The notes: a model not told the origin generated them from the sequence alone. DNA of 64,000 bases from Bradyrhizobium sp. Gha (GCF_900113735.1 NZ_FOQM01000029.1:43793-107792), one strand, 5' to 3'; counted from the stretch's first letter, positions 16,703 to 24,668 are shown. Program-made: numbers and translations.

Positions 16703-16957
16703 ATCTGCGTCCTCGATAGAGGCTGGTCTGACCGAAGGCCGATCCCGCTTCGCGGGCTCTCGATCTTGTCCCCGCAACGTCCGTCCTCGACTTTCTTCCC
16801 CTGGCGCTGCGCGCCATTCCTCGCGGTTCAAGAAAGTCGCTGCCGGTCGCCCTCCATTTCATTTCGGCCCTCTGGGTGCAGGTCGATCGCCTCCGGTCTC
16901 ACGGCCGCCATCGAGTTCGCGATAGGCGCGGCCCGAGAAAACCAAGGGAATGAGACA
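16703..16957 (+). ncRNA. Candidate structured leader RNA of DUF736 gene, copy 2
   Basis: CGACTTTCTT at 16788-16797 pairs with AAGAAAGTCG at 16830-16839. Between them GGCGC-tgc-GCGCC forms an inner hairpin. The order of blocks is as in the copy at 6098-6353. Retention of the stem in two diverged copies is the main evidence for structure. Confidence 0.5.
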
Positions 16958-17263
16958 ATGGCTACCATCGGCACCTCCACGGGCAATGGCTTCTCCGGCG
17001 CGATCAAAACGCTCAATCTCAACGTCAAGGTCAAGCTGATCCGCGTCGAAAGCCCGTCCGACAAGGGACCGCAATTCCGCATCTACTCGGGCAACGTCGA
17101 GTTGGGCGCGGCTTGGCAGAAGACCGCCAAGGACACCGAGCGCGACTACCTCTCCGTCAAGCTGGACGATCCGAGCTTCCCCGCTCCGATCTACGCCACC
17201 CTGACCGAGGTAGAGGGTGCCGAGGCCCTCCAACTGATCTGGTCCAGGCCGAACCGGGACTGA
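16958..17263 (+). CDS. DUF736 family protein, copy 2
   Basis: A protein of 101 residues, nearly identical along its length to the copy at 6354-6665: DKGPQFRIYSGNVELGAAWQ, DTERDYLSVKLDDPSFPAPI and the same WSRPNRD end. It starts MATIGTSTGNGFSGAIKT at the ATG after GGGAATGAGACA. Function unknown, typical plasmid-backbone protein. The small 47-aa gene at 17326 follows closely and may be co-transcribed. Confidence 0.85.
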   Translation: MATIGTSTGNGFSGAIKTLNLNVKVKLIRVESPSDKGPQFRIYSGNVELGAAWQKTAKDTERDYLSVKLDDPSFPAPIYATLTEVEGAEALQLIWSRPNRD

Positions 17264-17325
17264 AGCTCAGTTAGCGGGCTCCGCTGCAAGGCGGGGCCCG
17301 CTTCCCTTCGACAGCAGATACGGTC

Positions 17326-17469
17326 ATGACCATCGACACCATTGAAGAATTGCGCGCCGAGTTACGCGAATGCGTATTCACGCCGGCGAAGCGCAAGGCG
17401 CTCGAACGCGAGCTGGCCGAACTCATCCGCCAACGCAACGAAGCGCTCGCGGAAGAGGAGGGGGCATAA
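17326..17469 (+). CDS. Small charged helical protein (47 aa)
   Basis: MTIDTIEELRAELRECVFTP then AKRKALERELAELIRQRNEA, a strongly amphipathic Glu/Arg-rich helix pair. It lies 62 bp after the DUF736 stop, and its own stop codon is inside a perfect 13-bp stem that could end the transcript. No family is recognised. Size and composition suggest a small interaction or antitoxin-like protein, but that is speculative. Confidence 0.55.
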   Translation: MTIDTIEELRAELRECVFTPAKRKALERELAELIRQRNEALAEEEGA

Positions 17470-17482
17470 GCCCCCTCCTCTT
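17453..17482 (+). terminator. Perfect 13-bp hairpin at the end of the DUF736 operon
   Basis: AAGAGGAGGGGGC-ataa-GCCCCCTCCTCTT. The loop and stem include the TAA stop of the 47-aa gene. There is no long T-run after it, so its strength as an intrinsic terminator is uncertain, but the position between convergent genes (HU remnant on the other strand) fits a two-way terminator. Confidence 0.55.
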
Positions 17483-17487
17483 GCATC

Positions 17488-17710
17488 TTACGATGTACCG
17501 TCGTTGGGATCCGCTGCTCTGTTGAGAACGTTTTTGACAGCTTTGGCGGGCGTAAAGGTCAGCTTCTTGGAAGCTGCGATCGCGATCCTTGCGCCGGTCG
17601 ACGGATTGCGGTCCTCACGAGGGGGCTATCCTTGACCTTGAATTTGCCGAAGCCTGGAAGGCTCGTCTCGGCTCCGCTGACGGCCGCACCGTCCAATGAG
17701 TTTCATGAAT
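17488..17710 (-). pseudogene. HU-family DNA-binding protein gene, C-terminal remnant with frameshift
   Basis: Reading on the - strand gives GAAVSGAETSLPGFGKFKVK, then, after a one-base shift, DRNPSTGARIAIAASKKLTF and TPAKAVKNVLNRAADPNDG to a stop at 17488-17490. These are the beta-arm and C-terminal part of HU. The N-terminal half is missing, so the gene is dead. Confidence 0.75.
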
Positions 17711-18391
17711 CGACCGGGCCGATCGGTTCATTTTATCGATAGGTCGGTTGCTCCGGAAAGACCGGGACGCGTTGTCCGATCAATACTTTCCTCAACGGAC
17801 ACTTCGCTATCGGGACGCTCGCGTCGCAACGCCTAGCTTGCAATTGCGCCAGTCTTCGTCGCGACAGCCAGCCGTAAGAGAGCGGCCTTTGATTCAAAGC
17901 GTCCTACCGCCAGCGTTTGGTAGTGTCGGCACTTTGTCGCTACAGCGGGCGACCTCAAGAGGGGCGACACGAATTTTTCTCGCGATACATAGAACGTGTT
18001 TCCTTCGATGCAGATAGCCCTCGCATAGATGAAATCGTTCCAGATTCTCCACTCTAGCAGCGGTTGGGCGAGCCCCTCCGGGGAGGCTCTACTCGCGCCG
18101 CGGGGTGACGTCCCGGAGCCCACAAACGGTCTCCCGCGCATTTGCGTGACGATCCTCTCGCGACCGAGTCGCAGTGCCCCAGCGACGAGCTTGAGCCCAG
18201 TCTCGCTTACGAGAATTTACCCCCAACGGTTGTAGGCTGACCTGACTCTTCTGGCAGGGGATTCGCTGGATGAATTTGGGGATCGTTCCCACGTTCGGAT
18301 TCGGAATCGCTGTTGGTTCAAACCAACATTCCCCAAGACATGATGGACGAGGATATGCCCCCGTGCCGTCAGGACCCATTTCGGATTAAAT
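17711..18391. other. Intergenic region upstream of the second partition operon
   Basis: No gene supported. It holds the palindrome at 18311-18328 just before parA and presumably the parAB promoter. Confidence 0.4.
18311..18328 (+). promoter_or_regulatory. Palindrome before parA, candidate operator/centromere
   Basis: TGTTGGTT-CA-AACCAACA is a perfect inverted repeat 63 bp before parA. A related half (GGGTTGAACCAACAT) occurs at 20448-20462, just after parB. Sites on both sides of the operon could be bound by the ParB-like protein. This is inference. Confidence 0.5.
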
Positions 18392-19153
18392 ATGAAGACC
18401 ATTGTCATCAACAATCAAAAGGGCGGGGTCGGCAAGACGACTCTTGCTGTGCATTTAGCTTGGTTCATGGCGGAGACGAATCTCCGCGTTCTCGTGATCG
18501 ACGTTGATGCGCAGAGCAATGCGTCAGACACGTTGAGGCAGTACGCCGGTTCAACGTTAGCCGCGGATTTGTTCAAACCGGGGATACGGGTCGTACCTCG
18601 AGCCGATGAAGGCCTGACGCTCGCGCCGGGCGATAGCTCACTGACTGATCTCGATCGCAGCAACGCAGCCGCCATCACGACATTGCAAGAGAACCTCGCT
18701 ATCGCGTCGGATCAGTTCGATGCCTGCGTGATCGATACGCCGCCGTCACTTGGACTTCGCAGTGTCGGCTGTTTGGTTGCGGCGTCGCATGTGCTGGCCC
18801 CTATCTATCTGGAGGACTATTCGATCAAGGGCGTCAAAGGTCTGATGCAGACCGTGGTCGGCGTGCAGAGGCGCTATGGCCTTCAGGATACGAAGTTCCT
18901 CGGGCTGCTGCCCTCGAACTTCAACACGAAATCGCCGCGTCAAAGGACGCATCTTGAGCAGCTCTTGCGCGAAGCTGGCAAGTATGTGTTCCCGGGCCAG
19001 ATCGTTGCAAGGGACGGCTACGCTGACGCCGTCGCGGAACGCCTGCCGGTCTGGAAGCTGAAGCGGCGCTCTGCACACGAGGCTGGTCGGGAAATCCGCG
19101 ATGTTCTCGCCAAGATCGTCGCGCAGATAACCGAGACGGCACATGGCGCTTGA
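18392..19153 (+). CDS. parA: ParA-family partition ATPase (second system)
   Basis: A protein of 253 residues without the N-terminal DNA-binding extension of RepA, so of the short IncC/Soj-like type. Walker A KGGVGKTT at about residues 10-17, LVIDVDAQSNASDTL, and CVIDTPPSLGLRSVG are complete. The stop overlaps the next gene start by about 11 bp, so the pair is coupled. It should drive segregation with the ParB-like protein. Its presence beside repAB gives the replicon two partition ATPases, perhaps from a fused or captured plasmid module. Confidence 0.9.
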   Translation: MKTIVINNQKGGVGKTTLAVHLAWFMAETNLRVLVIDVDAQSNASDTLRQYAGSTLAADLFKPGIRVVPRADEGLTLAPGDSSLTDLDRSNAAAITTLQENLAIASDQFDACVIDTPPSLGLRSVGCLVAASHVLAPIYLEDYSIKGVKGLMQTVVGVQRRYGLQDTKFLGLLPSNFNTKSPRQRTHLEQLLREAGKYVFPGQIVARDGYADAVAERLPVWKLKRRSAHEAGREIRDVLAKIVAQITETAHGA

Positions 19154-20123
19154 TCTCAGCTTTAAGCAGCTCATCGCCGCCGCGGAAGATGATGCCGCCG
19201 CAATCGGTCAACCGACTTGCATCTCTATCGACCGTGTTGACGAGGATCCGGACCGGCCCCGTCGCAGCTTCGACGAAAAGAAGCTCGATGAGCTTGCGGA
19301 ATCGGTTCTGCAGCATGGAGTGCTGCAACCGATCGTGCTGCGGCAAGCGAGCGAGGAAGGCCGGTACGTGATCGTAATGGGTGCGAGGCGGTATCGTGCT
19401 GCTAAGCGCGCTGGGCTGCGCGACATTCCGGCCTTCATTCATGTGGCTGGTTCTGCGGATCGTTATGTTCAGATGATTGAGAACATCCAGCGCGATGACC
19501 TCAATGCCCCCGAAATTGCGGCGTTCATCGCGGAGCGCTTGGAGCAGGGTGATAACCAAGCCGACATCTCGCGTAAGCTCGGTAAGCCCAGGGACTGGGT
19601 GTCTCGCTACGCGTCGGTCCAGAATATGCCGGAGTTCCTTCGCTCGAAGCTTGCCAGCTCATCAATCCGCGCTGTGTATGAACTCTTTCAGGCCTGGCGT
19701 GAGCAGCCGACCGCTGTCGAGACTTTTTGCGCAGCACAGGAAAGCTTCACCGACGCGCACGCCCGCCAACTGGCCCGCGAAGTTCGGGCGAATGTCCGCG
19801 GTTCCCCTGCTGATGACGAAGGGGCTCCTAGAGCTAAACCGCCACGACGCCAAGCCGCACCGAAACTGACATCACACCCCATGGAGAGAAGCCGTGAGGC
19901 GGCGAGAGCGGAGAAACGCCGGAGCTCCTCGGTCGATCGGCACGAGCGAATGGGTCCATCGTTGACGATCAGAGTGCGTCACCAAGATCGCACGGGCCGT
20001 CTTCTGGGTGATCGACTCGCGTCTCAAGGCTCACGCTATGCCGTGCTGCTGATCGATGGCGCAGAAGTAGCGGAAGAGGTTCCAGCATCGACGATCACGA
20101 TCGAGGAGATCGTGTCGGCATGA
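19143..20123 (+). CDS. parB: ParB/KorB-like partition protein (second system)
   Basis: A protein of 326 residues. The N-terminal ParB motifs are clear (RRSFDEKKLDELAESVLQHG, then VMGARRYRAAKRAGL and MIENIQRDDLNAPEIA). A central helix-turn-helix follows (QADISRKLGKPRDWVSRYAS). The C-terminal 60 residues, SLTIRVRHQDRTGRLLGDR to the end, resemble the SH3-like dimerisation domain of KorB from IncP plasmids. Together with the short ParA this is an IncC/KorB-like arrangement, in which the protein may act both in partition and as a transcriptional repressor of plasmid operons. Confidence 0.85.
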   Translation: MALDLSFKQLIAAAEDDAAAIGQPTCISIDRVDEDPDRPRRSFDEKKLDELAESVLQHGVLQPIVLRQASEEGRYVIVMGARRYRAAKRAGLRDIPAFIHVAGSADRYVQMIENIQRDDLNAPEIAAFIAERLEQGDNQADISRKLGKPRDWVSRYASVQNMPEFLRSKLASSSIRAVYELFQAWREQPTAVETFCAAQESFTDAHARQLAREVRANVRGSPADDEGAPRAKPPRRQAAPKLTSHPMERSREAARAEKRRSSSVDRHERMGPSLTIRVRHQDRTGRLLGDRLASQGSRYAVLLIDGAEVAEEVPASTITIEEIVSA

Positions 20124-20493
20124 AGCTGCTCTCAAACAGCCTCCTCGGAGGCGGTACTACAATTGGTGCGACGGCGGAGCGGATTTCCCATCCGAAGGAT
20201 GGCGCGTTAGCGCAGCAGCCGGAGGCCGAACGCGCCCCCCACAGCGCTGTAGAGAGGCCGGAGGCTGCTGGAAAGCCGCGGTCCACAGATTCGGTGTCAA
20301 TGTTCAGAATCTGCACGCGCAGGCTTCTTGGAGCACAAGCATTAGGGGTGACGGCTGCGTCATTCACGGAAGAACTCTCCTCATCGACCGTCGGTTCGGT
20401 TGGATCTCACCTGCAGCAACTGCCGAGCCTTGGCTGCCGAGCCCAATGGGTTGAACCAACATGGAGGACGTTGAGAGATTCGCGTTTTCTAGT

Positions 20494-20501
20494 GCAGGAT
20501 A
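20494..20501 (-). other. oriT: Candidate oriT nick sequence
   Basis: On the - strand the bases read TATCCTGC, matching the YATCCTG|Y nick consensus shared by IncP oriT and T-DNA borders. It is about 47 bp upstream of the MobC-like gene and close to a small inverted repeat (GGCttcgcGCC at 20503-20513). The encoded relaxase belongs to the MOBP type that uses this consensus. Eight bases alone would be weak; the position makes it credible. Confidence 0.5.
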
Positions 20502-20513
20502 GGCTTCGCGCCA

Positions 20514-20530
20514 GCGATGTATTACATCGC
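20514..20530 (+). promoter_or_regulatory. Palindromic operator before mobilization genes
   Basis: GCGATGTATTACATCGC, a perfect 17-bp palindrome ending 18 bases before the MobC-like start. Its 13-bp core is identical to that of the toxin-antitoxin operator at 6761-6775. Autoregulation by an RHH protein is a reasonable reading. Confidence 0.6.
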
Positions 20531-20547
20531 GATTGGGATTGGAGTGC

Positions 20548-21066
20548 ATGGCTCTGATCTCGCTTCGTGTCTCGGACGAAGTCGCGGCGCAGTTTTCCAT
20601 CCTTGCAGCGACCCAGGGCGGCAAATCCGCGCTACTGCGGCGTCTCATTGCTGATGAATTAGCTGCACAAGCGCCGCGCATCTTGGCCTTGCCGGTGGGA
20701 CGACCGGAAAAGGTGACGGTGCGGTTTCGCGAGAGCGAGATGCGGCAGCTGGCGGAAATTTCACATCAGCGTGGTATGACGCGAACCGGTTGGATCGTCG
20801 CGCTGGTGCGCTCACGGCTGGGGTCGCCAGTGCAGCATTCCCCGAACGAGCATGAGGCGCTTCGCGCGATGGTGCGCGAGCTCAACCGGATCGGCGGCAA
20901 CATCACCCAGATCGCGCGGGCCGCAAACAGCAGTGTGCTGCAGGGCAGGGCGGTTGAGACCGATCTGTCCGCAATTCAAGAGGCCAAATTGGTCATCGAA
21001 AGAGAGCTCGCGGAATTGCGTAATGTGCTGCACGGCAACGCCGATTATTGGGATGGACGGCCATGA
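20548..21066 (+). CDS. MobC/VirD1-like relaxosome accessory protein
   Basis: A protein of 172 residues from the ATG at 20548 behind GGAG; an earlier in-frame start at 20533 is less likely. The N-terminal ribbon-helix-helix type region includes LISLRVSDEVAAQFSILAAT. The C-terminal half has HEALRAMVRELNRIGGNITQ and IARAANSS, the signature block of MobC-type proteins that help the relaxase melt and bind oriT. The stop overlaps the relaxase ATG (ATGA), giving a mobC-relaxase operon. Being an RHH-like protein it may also repress its own promoter through the palindrome at 20514. Confidence 0.8.
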   Translation: MALISLRVSDEVAAQFSILAATQGGKSALLRRLIADELAAQAPRILALPVGRPEKVTVRFRESEMRQLAEISHQRGMTRTGWIVALVRSRLGSPVQHSPNEHEALRAMVRELNRIGGNITQIARAANSSVLQGRAVETDLSAIQEAKLVIERELAELRNVLHGNADYWDGRP

Positions 21067-22136
21067 GCCGGCGCTCGCCGCAGCCGACCGATGTGGTCTC
21101 CGAACTTCCGCCGATCTCGTATGTCTGGGAAACGCCCAATCGGCGCCCACGGCGGGCCGAGTGGGATATCCCAGATCCGGCCGCTCCAGGCCGCCTTACG
21201 CCGGCGATGCGTGCAAAGCTCGAGCGCATCGTGCGCCGAGCACCAGAGGTGATGGTCAAGATCACCAGCCGCACAAAGGGTGTGGCGCATCTCAAGTCTC
21301 ACCTTGCATACATCACGCGAAATGGCGAGCTCGATGCAGAAACAGAGCAGGGCGCGACACTGGCGGGTCGTTCCGGCTTGAAAGATCTACAGCAACGCTG
21401 GGAAGACGATGCCGGTCTCGACGACAAGCGCCGTCGCGATGGATCGCTCTCGGTCAACATCATTCTGTCGATGCCGGCCGGCACCGATGCCGTTGCCGTC
21501 AAGGAGTCAGCCAGGGCATTTGCCATCGAGACGTTCGGCTGCAATCACGACTACGTCTTTGTCCAGCATCTTGATGACAAGCATCCTCACGTGCACTTGA
21601 CCGTCCGGTCCCACGGGCATGACGGCAAGCGTCTCAACCCTCGCAAGGCGGATCTTCAAGCGTGGCGCGAGCGATTTGCTGCCGAACTAAGGCTTCGCGG
21701 GATTGCGGCGGAGGCAACTCCGCGGCGAACGCGAGGGCGAGTTCGAAAGGCCGATCGCGCGGCGGTGCTCGCTTTGCGGAAGCGAAAGATCACACCCGAC
21801 GTCGATCGACTTGCTCGTAAGGACGTCGTTTCGGAGGTGAGGGTCGGCAGGACAGCCAAAGATCCTTGGGACGAACAGATCAAGTCACGTCAGGATGCGA
21901 TCCGGCGGCGATATCTCGACTATGCTGCCGAGCTGCAGCGCTCCAGAGTGGCATCAGATCACGTGCTAGCGCGTCATATTCAGCAATTCGTTGACGATAT
22001 GCCCGCTATCGAAACTCGCCGGCATGCGTTGAAGAAAGAGCTTTCCGAGCTTGTTAGCAATCGGCGCCGCGGAGCAGAGCAGGGGGGCAATGACGACGTG
22101 CGCGCTCACAAGCGAGATGATGAGCGAACAAGGTGA
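21063..22136 (+). CDS. MOBP/VirD2-type relaxase
   Basis: A protein of 357 residues, starting at the ATG overlapping the upstream stop. The relaxase fold is seen in VKITSRTKGVAHLKSHLAYI with candidate catalytic Tyr at about residue 83 (HLAYITRNG). The metal-binding histidine triad lies in DDKHPHVHLTVRSHG at about 171-185. The C-terminal 150 residues are basic and helical without a helicase or primase domain. It should nick oriT and pilot the strand into a conjugation channel. No type IV secretion or coupling protein genes are in the window, so from what is visible the replicon is mobilizable rather than shown to be self-transmissible. Confidence 0.88.
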   Translation: MSRRSPQPTDVVSELPPISYVWETPNRRPRRAEWDIPDPAAPGRLTPAMRAKLERIVRRAPEVMVKITSRTKGVAHLKSHLAYITRNGELDAETEQGATLAGRSGLKDLQQRWEDDAGLDDKRRRDGSLSVNIILSMPAGTDAVAVKESARAFAIETFGCNHDYVFVQHLDDKHPHVHLTVRSHGHDGKRLNPRKADLQAWRERFAAELRLRGIAAEATPRRTRGRVRKADRAAVLALRKRKITPDVDRLARKDVVSEVRVGRTAKDPWDEQIKSRQDAIRRRYLDYAAELQRSRVASDHVLARHIQQFVDDMPAIETRRHALKKELSELVSNRRRGAEQGGNDDVRAHKRDDERTR

Positions 22137-22353
22137 TTGGACTCGCATAACCAGATGCTCTTCGAGCAAAAAAAAGCCGGATCTCCGGCGGCGATCGGAA
22201 TGGCTCAAACCCGTTTTCCCGGGAGGCGTCACTGCGACGAGACACGGGGTGAGCTTGCTGCTTCTGAACTTTCTATCCGGGGTTCGAGTCGCTTGCCCGC
22301 TATCAACGATCCCCCCGACATGGCTATGTTCGGAACGCGCGGCTAAGCGCCCT

Positions 22354-22539
22354 TTAATGACACAGCCTATAAATGTCATTGTCATCGCGAGGCGGGCGAA
22401 ATCCATCGACGCATCCGTCGTTCCCATTTTTAGCGTCACTGAGGATTTTGTTCACGGCGTTCTGGAAAATCTCCTTCAGAACTCCACCGGAAACGATCAT
22501 CAGTTCCGCGTCGGTCAATTCGTGGACGGTGTCCCTCAT
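22354..22539 (-). CDS. Double-glycine leader peptide, isolated member
   Basis: A peptide of 61 residues from the ATG at 22539, preceded by an exceptionally good AAGGGGGGAG. MRDTVHELTDAELMIVSGG is a classical double-glycine leader, with cleavage expected after GG at about residue 19. The cargo begins VLKEIFQNAVNKI and is charged with two Cys and a Pro-Arg-Asp-Asp turn, unlike the Gly-rich cargo of the array at 61.8-64 kb. A CRP/FNR-like palindrome lies 55 bp upstream. Such leaders are removed by C39-peptidase ABC exporters, none of which is in this window. It is probably a secreted microcin-like or signalling peptide; the activity is unknown. Confidence 0.75.
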   Translation of the reverse strand: MRDTVHELTDAELMIVSGGVLKEIFQNAVNKILSDAKNGNDGCVDGFRPPRDDNDIYRLCH

Positions 22540-23113
22540 GGCTCCCCCCCTTGGATCGATTGGAGCAGCCTACCGGCAACTTAAGTGAAGGAATGTGCGG
22601 AGGGTCACACAAGCGCGCGGATAAGCTCGTTGGCTTTAATTTGGATCGAGTATGGGTCGACAAACAGCCTGGTGTCCTCTCGACATCGATGTCAACGAGG
22701 CGCGGCATGACGCAGGACGTCGGTGTCATGATCCTCGCGCGCGAGCCTCTTGGCAGCTCCCGCACAAACCGGAGAACGGCCTCGTCAGGCCCTTGCAGCG
22801 AGATCATGGGAGGCATGCCCGCGTTCGACGCAATCGCAGTCGGCGCCTGCAACGGGCGTTCCGGCGTCGTTGTCAAATCAGGTGGATGCTTGCGCTTCAC
22901 CCGCAAGCATCAAGCAAATGGCTCCGCTTCGCACAATCCGCTTATCCACGAGCAATGTGCTGCACACCGCCGTTCCTGGTGGAGAGGCACACGCTCCGCT
23001 CTGATGCAGCGATGACCTTATTCTTCACCAGCACGTAGTCTAATATCGAGTTGCTGTGGGTAACCCTCTTCTCAAATCGCAAATTGGGTCTGGTTAGGGT
23101 GCGCTCTTACGCG
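22540..23113. other. Intergenic region with the promoter of the leader peptide gene
   Basis: It contains the CRP-like site at 22594-22609. A - strand frame (22436-22906) has some protein-like stretches but overlaps the leader peptide gene and is not called. Confidence 0.4.
22594..22609 (-). promoter_or_regulatory. CRP/FNR-like site upstream of the isolated leader peptide
   Basis: On the - strand TGTGA-CCCTCC-GCACA, one mismatch from TGTGA-N6-TCACA, ending 55 bp before the ATG. Related sites precede the three complete genes of the peptide array. Confidence 0.5.
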
Positions 23114-23395
23114 ATGAGGGTGCAGGTCGAGATGGATTGGCGTGCTTACTCAGAGACAGGAGCACGACCAAATGTTGTATCGCAGCAAGCGGCTGTGATT
23201 CCTCAACTGCGCGACCACGGTGTTCTGTTCGGACGCCGGCACATCGATCGTCTCGAATCTGAGGGGAAACGTGTTCCGATGGGCGCGAAGCGCGTCGGGT
23301 GGGTTGCCGCCGAAGTGGAAGGTTGGGTCAGTGCTGCGATTGCGCGGCGCTCGGGCAACATGGCGGGGCAGGCGGTGTCCGAGAGCGCTGCTTAG
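23114..23395 (+). CDS. AlpA-like DNA-binding regulator
   Basis: A protein of about 93 residues from the ATG at 23114 (MRVQVEMDWRAYSE). The second half, LFGRRHIDRLESEGKRVPMG then AKRVGWVAAEVEGWVSAAIA, has the AlpA/excisionase winged-helix pattern, in which the RVGW and EVEGW blocks are typical. Such proteins regulate or direct excision of integrated elements. No integrase is seen nearby, so it may be a remnant of a mobile element. The start is uncertain. Confidence 0.6.
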   Translation: MRVQVEMDWRAYSETGARPNVVSQQAAVIPQLRDHGVLFGRRHIDRLESEGKRVPMGAKRVGWVAAEVEGWVSAAIARRSGNMAGQAVSESAA

Positions 23396-23688
23396 TCAAG
23401 CGAAAGGCGGCCCGCGACAGGCCGCCCTCCATCGTCTTTCTCAAGGAATTCAAAAATGTTTCTCAACAATAGCAGCGCGGGGCCGCGCGCATAAGCTGAC
23501 CCGACGAAGCCATCTCCGCCATCGACTTCATCAACGATCCAGGGATATAGGTTGGCGCAGTCGTAGCCGCCGCGCGTGATCAGGCGCACGCGGTCGCCAT
23601 CGCGCTCCAAGAGGAGGCGATAACCGTCGTATTTCACTTCATGAAGCCGGGGCCGTTCGGGACGATTGTGCCCTTGGTTGGCAGGCAA
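23392..23688 (-). pseudogene. ATP-dependent DNA ligase fragment
   Basis: The reading contains RPERPRLHEVKYDGYRLLLE, which is the adenylation motif of ATP-dependent ligases (KYDGYR), followed by RDGDRVRLITRGGYDCANLY and PWIVDE. After that the sequence leaves the family. The nucleotidyltransferase body and OB domain are missing, so this is a truncated relic, the third ligase-related sequence in the window. Confidence 0.75.
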
Positions 23689-24503
23689 AACTCAAATAAA
23701 CGCATTCGGAAAAGATAGATATTGTGGCCCGATTACGCGGTTTGTCATGGCTTGGGGGCCACATTCCGGTCGACATCGCTGTCCTCGCACTCGCTCATAG
23801 CTTGCTTCACTGCCGACGCGAGCACTAGGGTTCGGCTAATCGGGCAAACAACTCGCGCTTCTTGGGATCAGTCGTCAAGTCCCGAATAAGGGCGCACTCA
23901 GCGGCGTCTCGGGAAAGCTTTCTCGAACTGGGCCTGCATGTCTTGCATCTGCGGCCTCGATGTTCCGTCGTGGGACATTACAAATGCGCACTTGAGTTCA
24001 GAAGTGGACAGAGCGAAATCCGGGATTGGGACTAGCGTTAGATTTGCATGGCGCACTCCTCACGCGCCAGCCGTCGGACCGCCTGTCTCTATGTCCCCTC
24101 CAGCCCCGCACAGAGCACAGGCTGGTCCGAGGGGGGTGCGCAGGATCAAAGCAAGTCCTCCGTACCTGGCTAGGTTGGAAGCGTAGCCGAACAACCTGTT
24201 CTCAGGCTGCTGAGGTTATGGGACTCAGGCTCCTAGGCGGCCGGGCCCCTCTTGGGGCCTACTTATGCATGAGCTCGTTGGAGCCTCCAAAAACTGTGCT
24301 GACATCTCAACGCAACTGTGCGTTATGCGCTAGAGAAAATCCGTGCAGTTGTCTGCCTCTTCCACGCTGAAGTCACGATCCGTGGGCGATGATGCAGCCG
24401 AAAGCCATGCCCTTGAGCGCGCGAAGACGTTCGTCAAGAGCGACGACACGAATTGGAGGAATTGCATCAGCTAGGCCCTTCCGCGCGCGCGTTCGGATGA
24501 TGC
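23689..24503. other. Intergenic region, no gene seen
   Basis: Composition is mixed with lower GC patches. No open frame shows a recognisable domain or a supported start. Confidence 0.4.
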
Positions 24504-24668
24504 CTACTTCTTCAACAGTATTCCGACCCTCCGCGCCATACGCCTCACCGATCCGACGTGGCGGCCGAGTTCGGCGGCTATCCGCGATGTGCCAACTCCC
24601 TGCCGGGTGAGCCTGACTAATCGTCGGACCTCTTGGTCAGCCCAGTGCTTTGGCTTTGGTGTTTTCAA
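24504..24668 (-). CDS. Small helix-turn-helix protein, last gene of PilZ operon
   Basis: A protein of 54 residues. PKPKHWADQEVRRLVRLTRQ then GVGTSRIAAELGRHVGSVRR is a SANT/Myb-like or resolvase-type helix-turn-helix found in many small Bradyrhizobium proteins. The best start is a TTG at 24668, which overlaps the TGA of the preceding gene (TTGA). No ATG is available in frame, so translation may depend on coupling. It is probably a small DNA-binding protein of unknown target. Confidence 0.55.
   Translation of the reverse strand: MKTPKPKHWADQEVRRLVRLTRQGVGTSRIAAELGRHVGSVRRMARRVGILLKK

Larger units (their letters stand above)
20124..20547. other. Intergenic region with candidate oriT and operator
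   Basis: It lies between parB and the mobilization genes. An open frame starting at 20120 (overlapping the parB stop) has low-complexity composition and is not called. The last 60 bases hold an IncP-like nick consensus and a 17-bp palindrome. Confidence 0.5.

Noticed and set aside
20120..20557. 145-codon frame overlapping the parB stop by ATGA
   Set aside because: The overlap looks like coupling, but the composition is low-complexity, and the frame runs through the candidate oriT and operator.
22436..22906. - strand frame with protein-like stretches (EAVLRFVRELPRGSRARIM)
   Set aside because: It overlaps the much better supported leader peptide gene and its CRP-like site, and no family is recognised.
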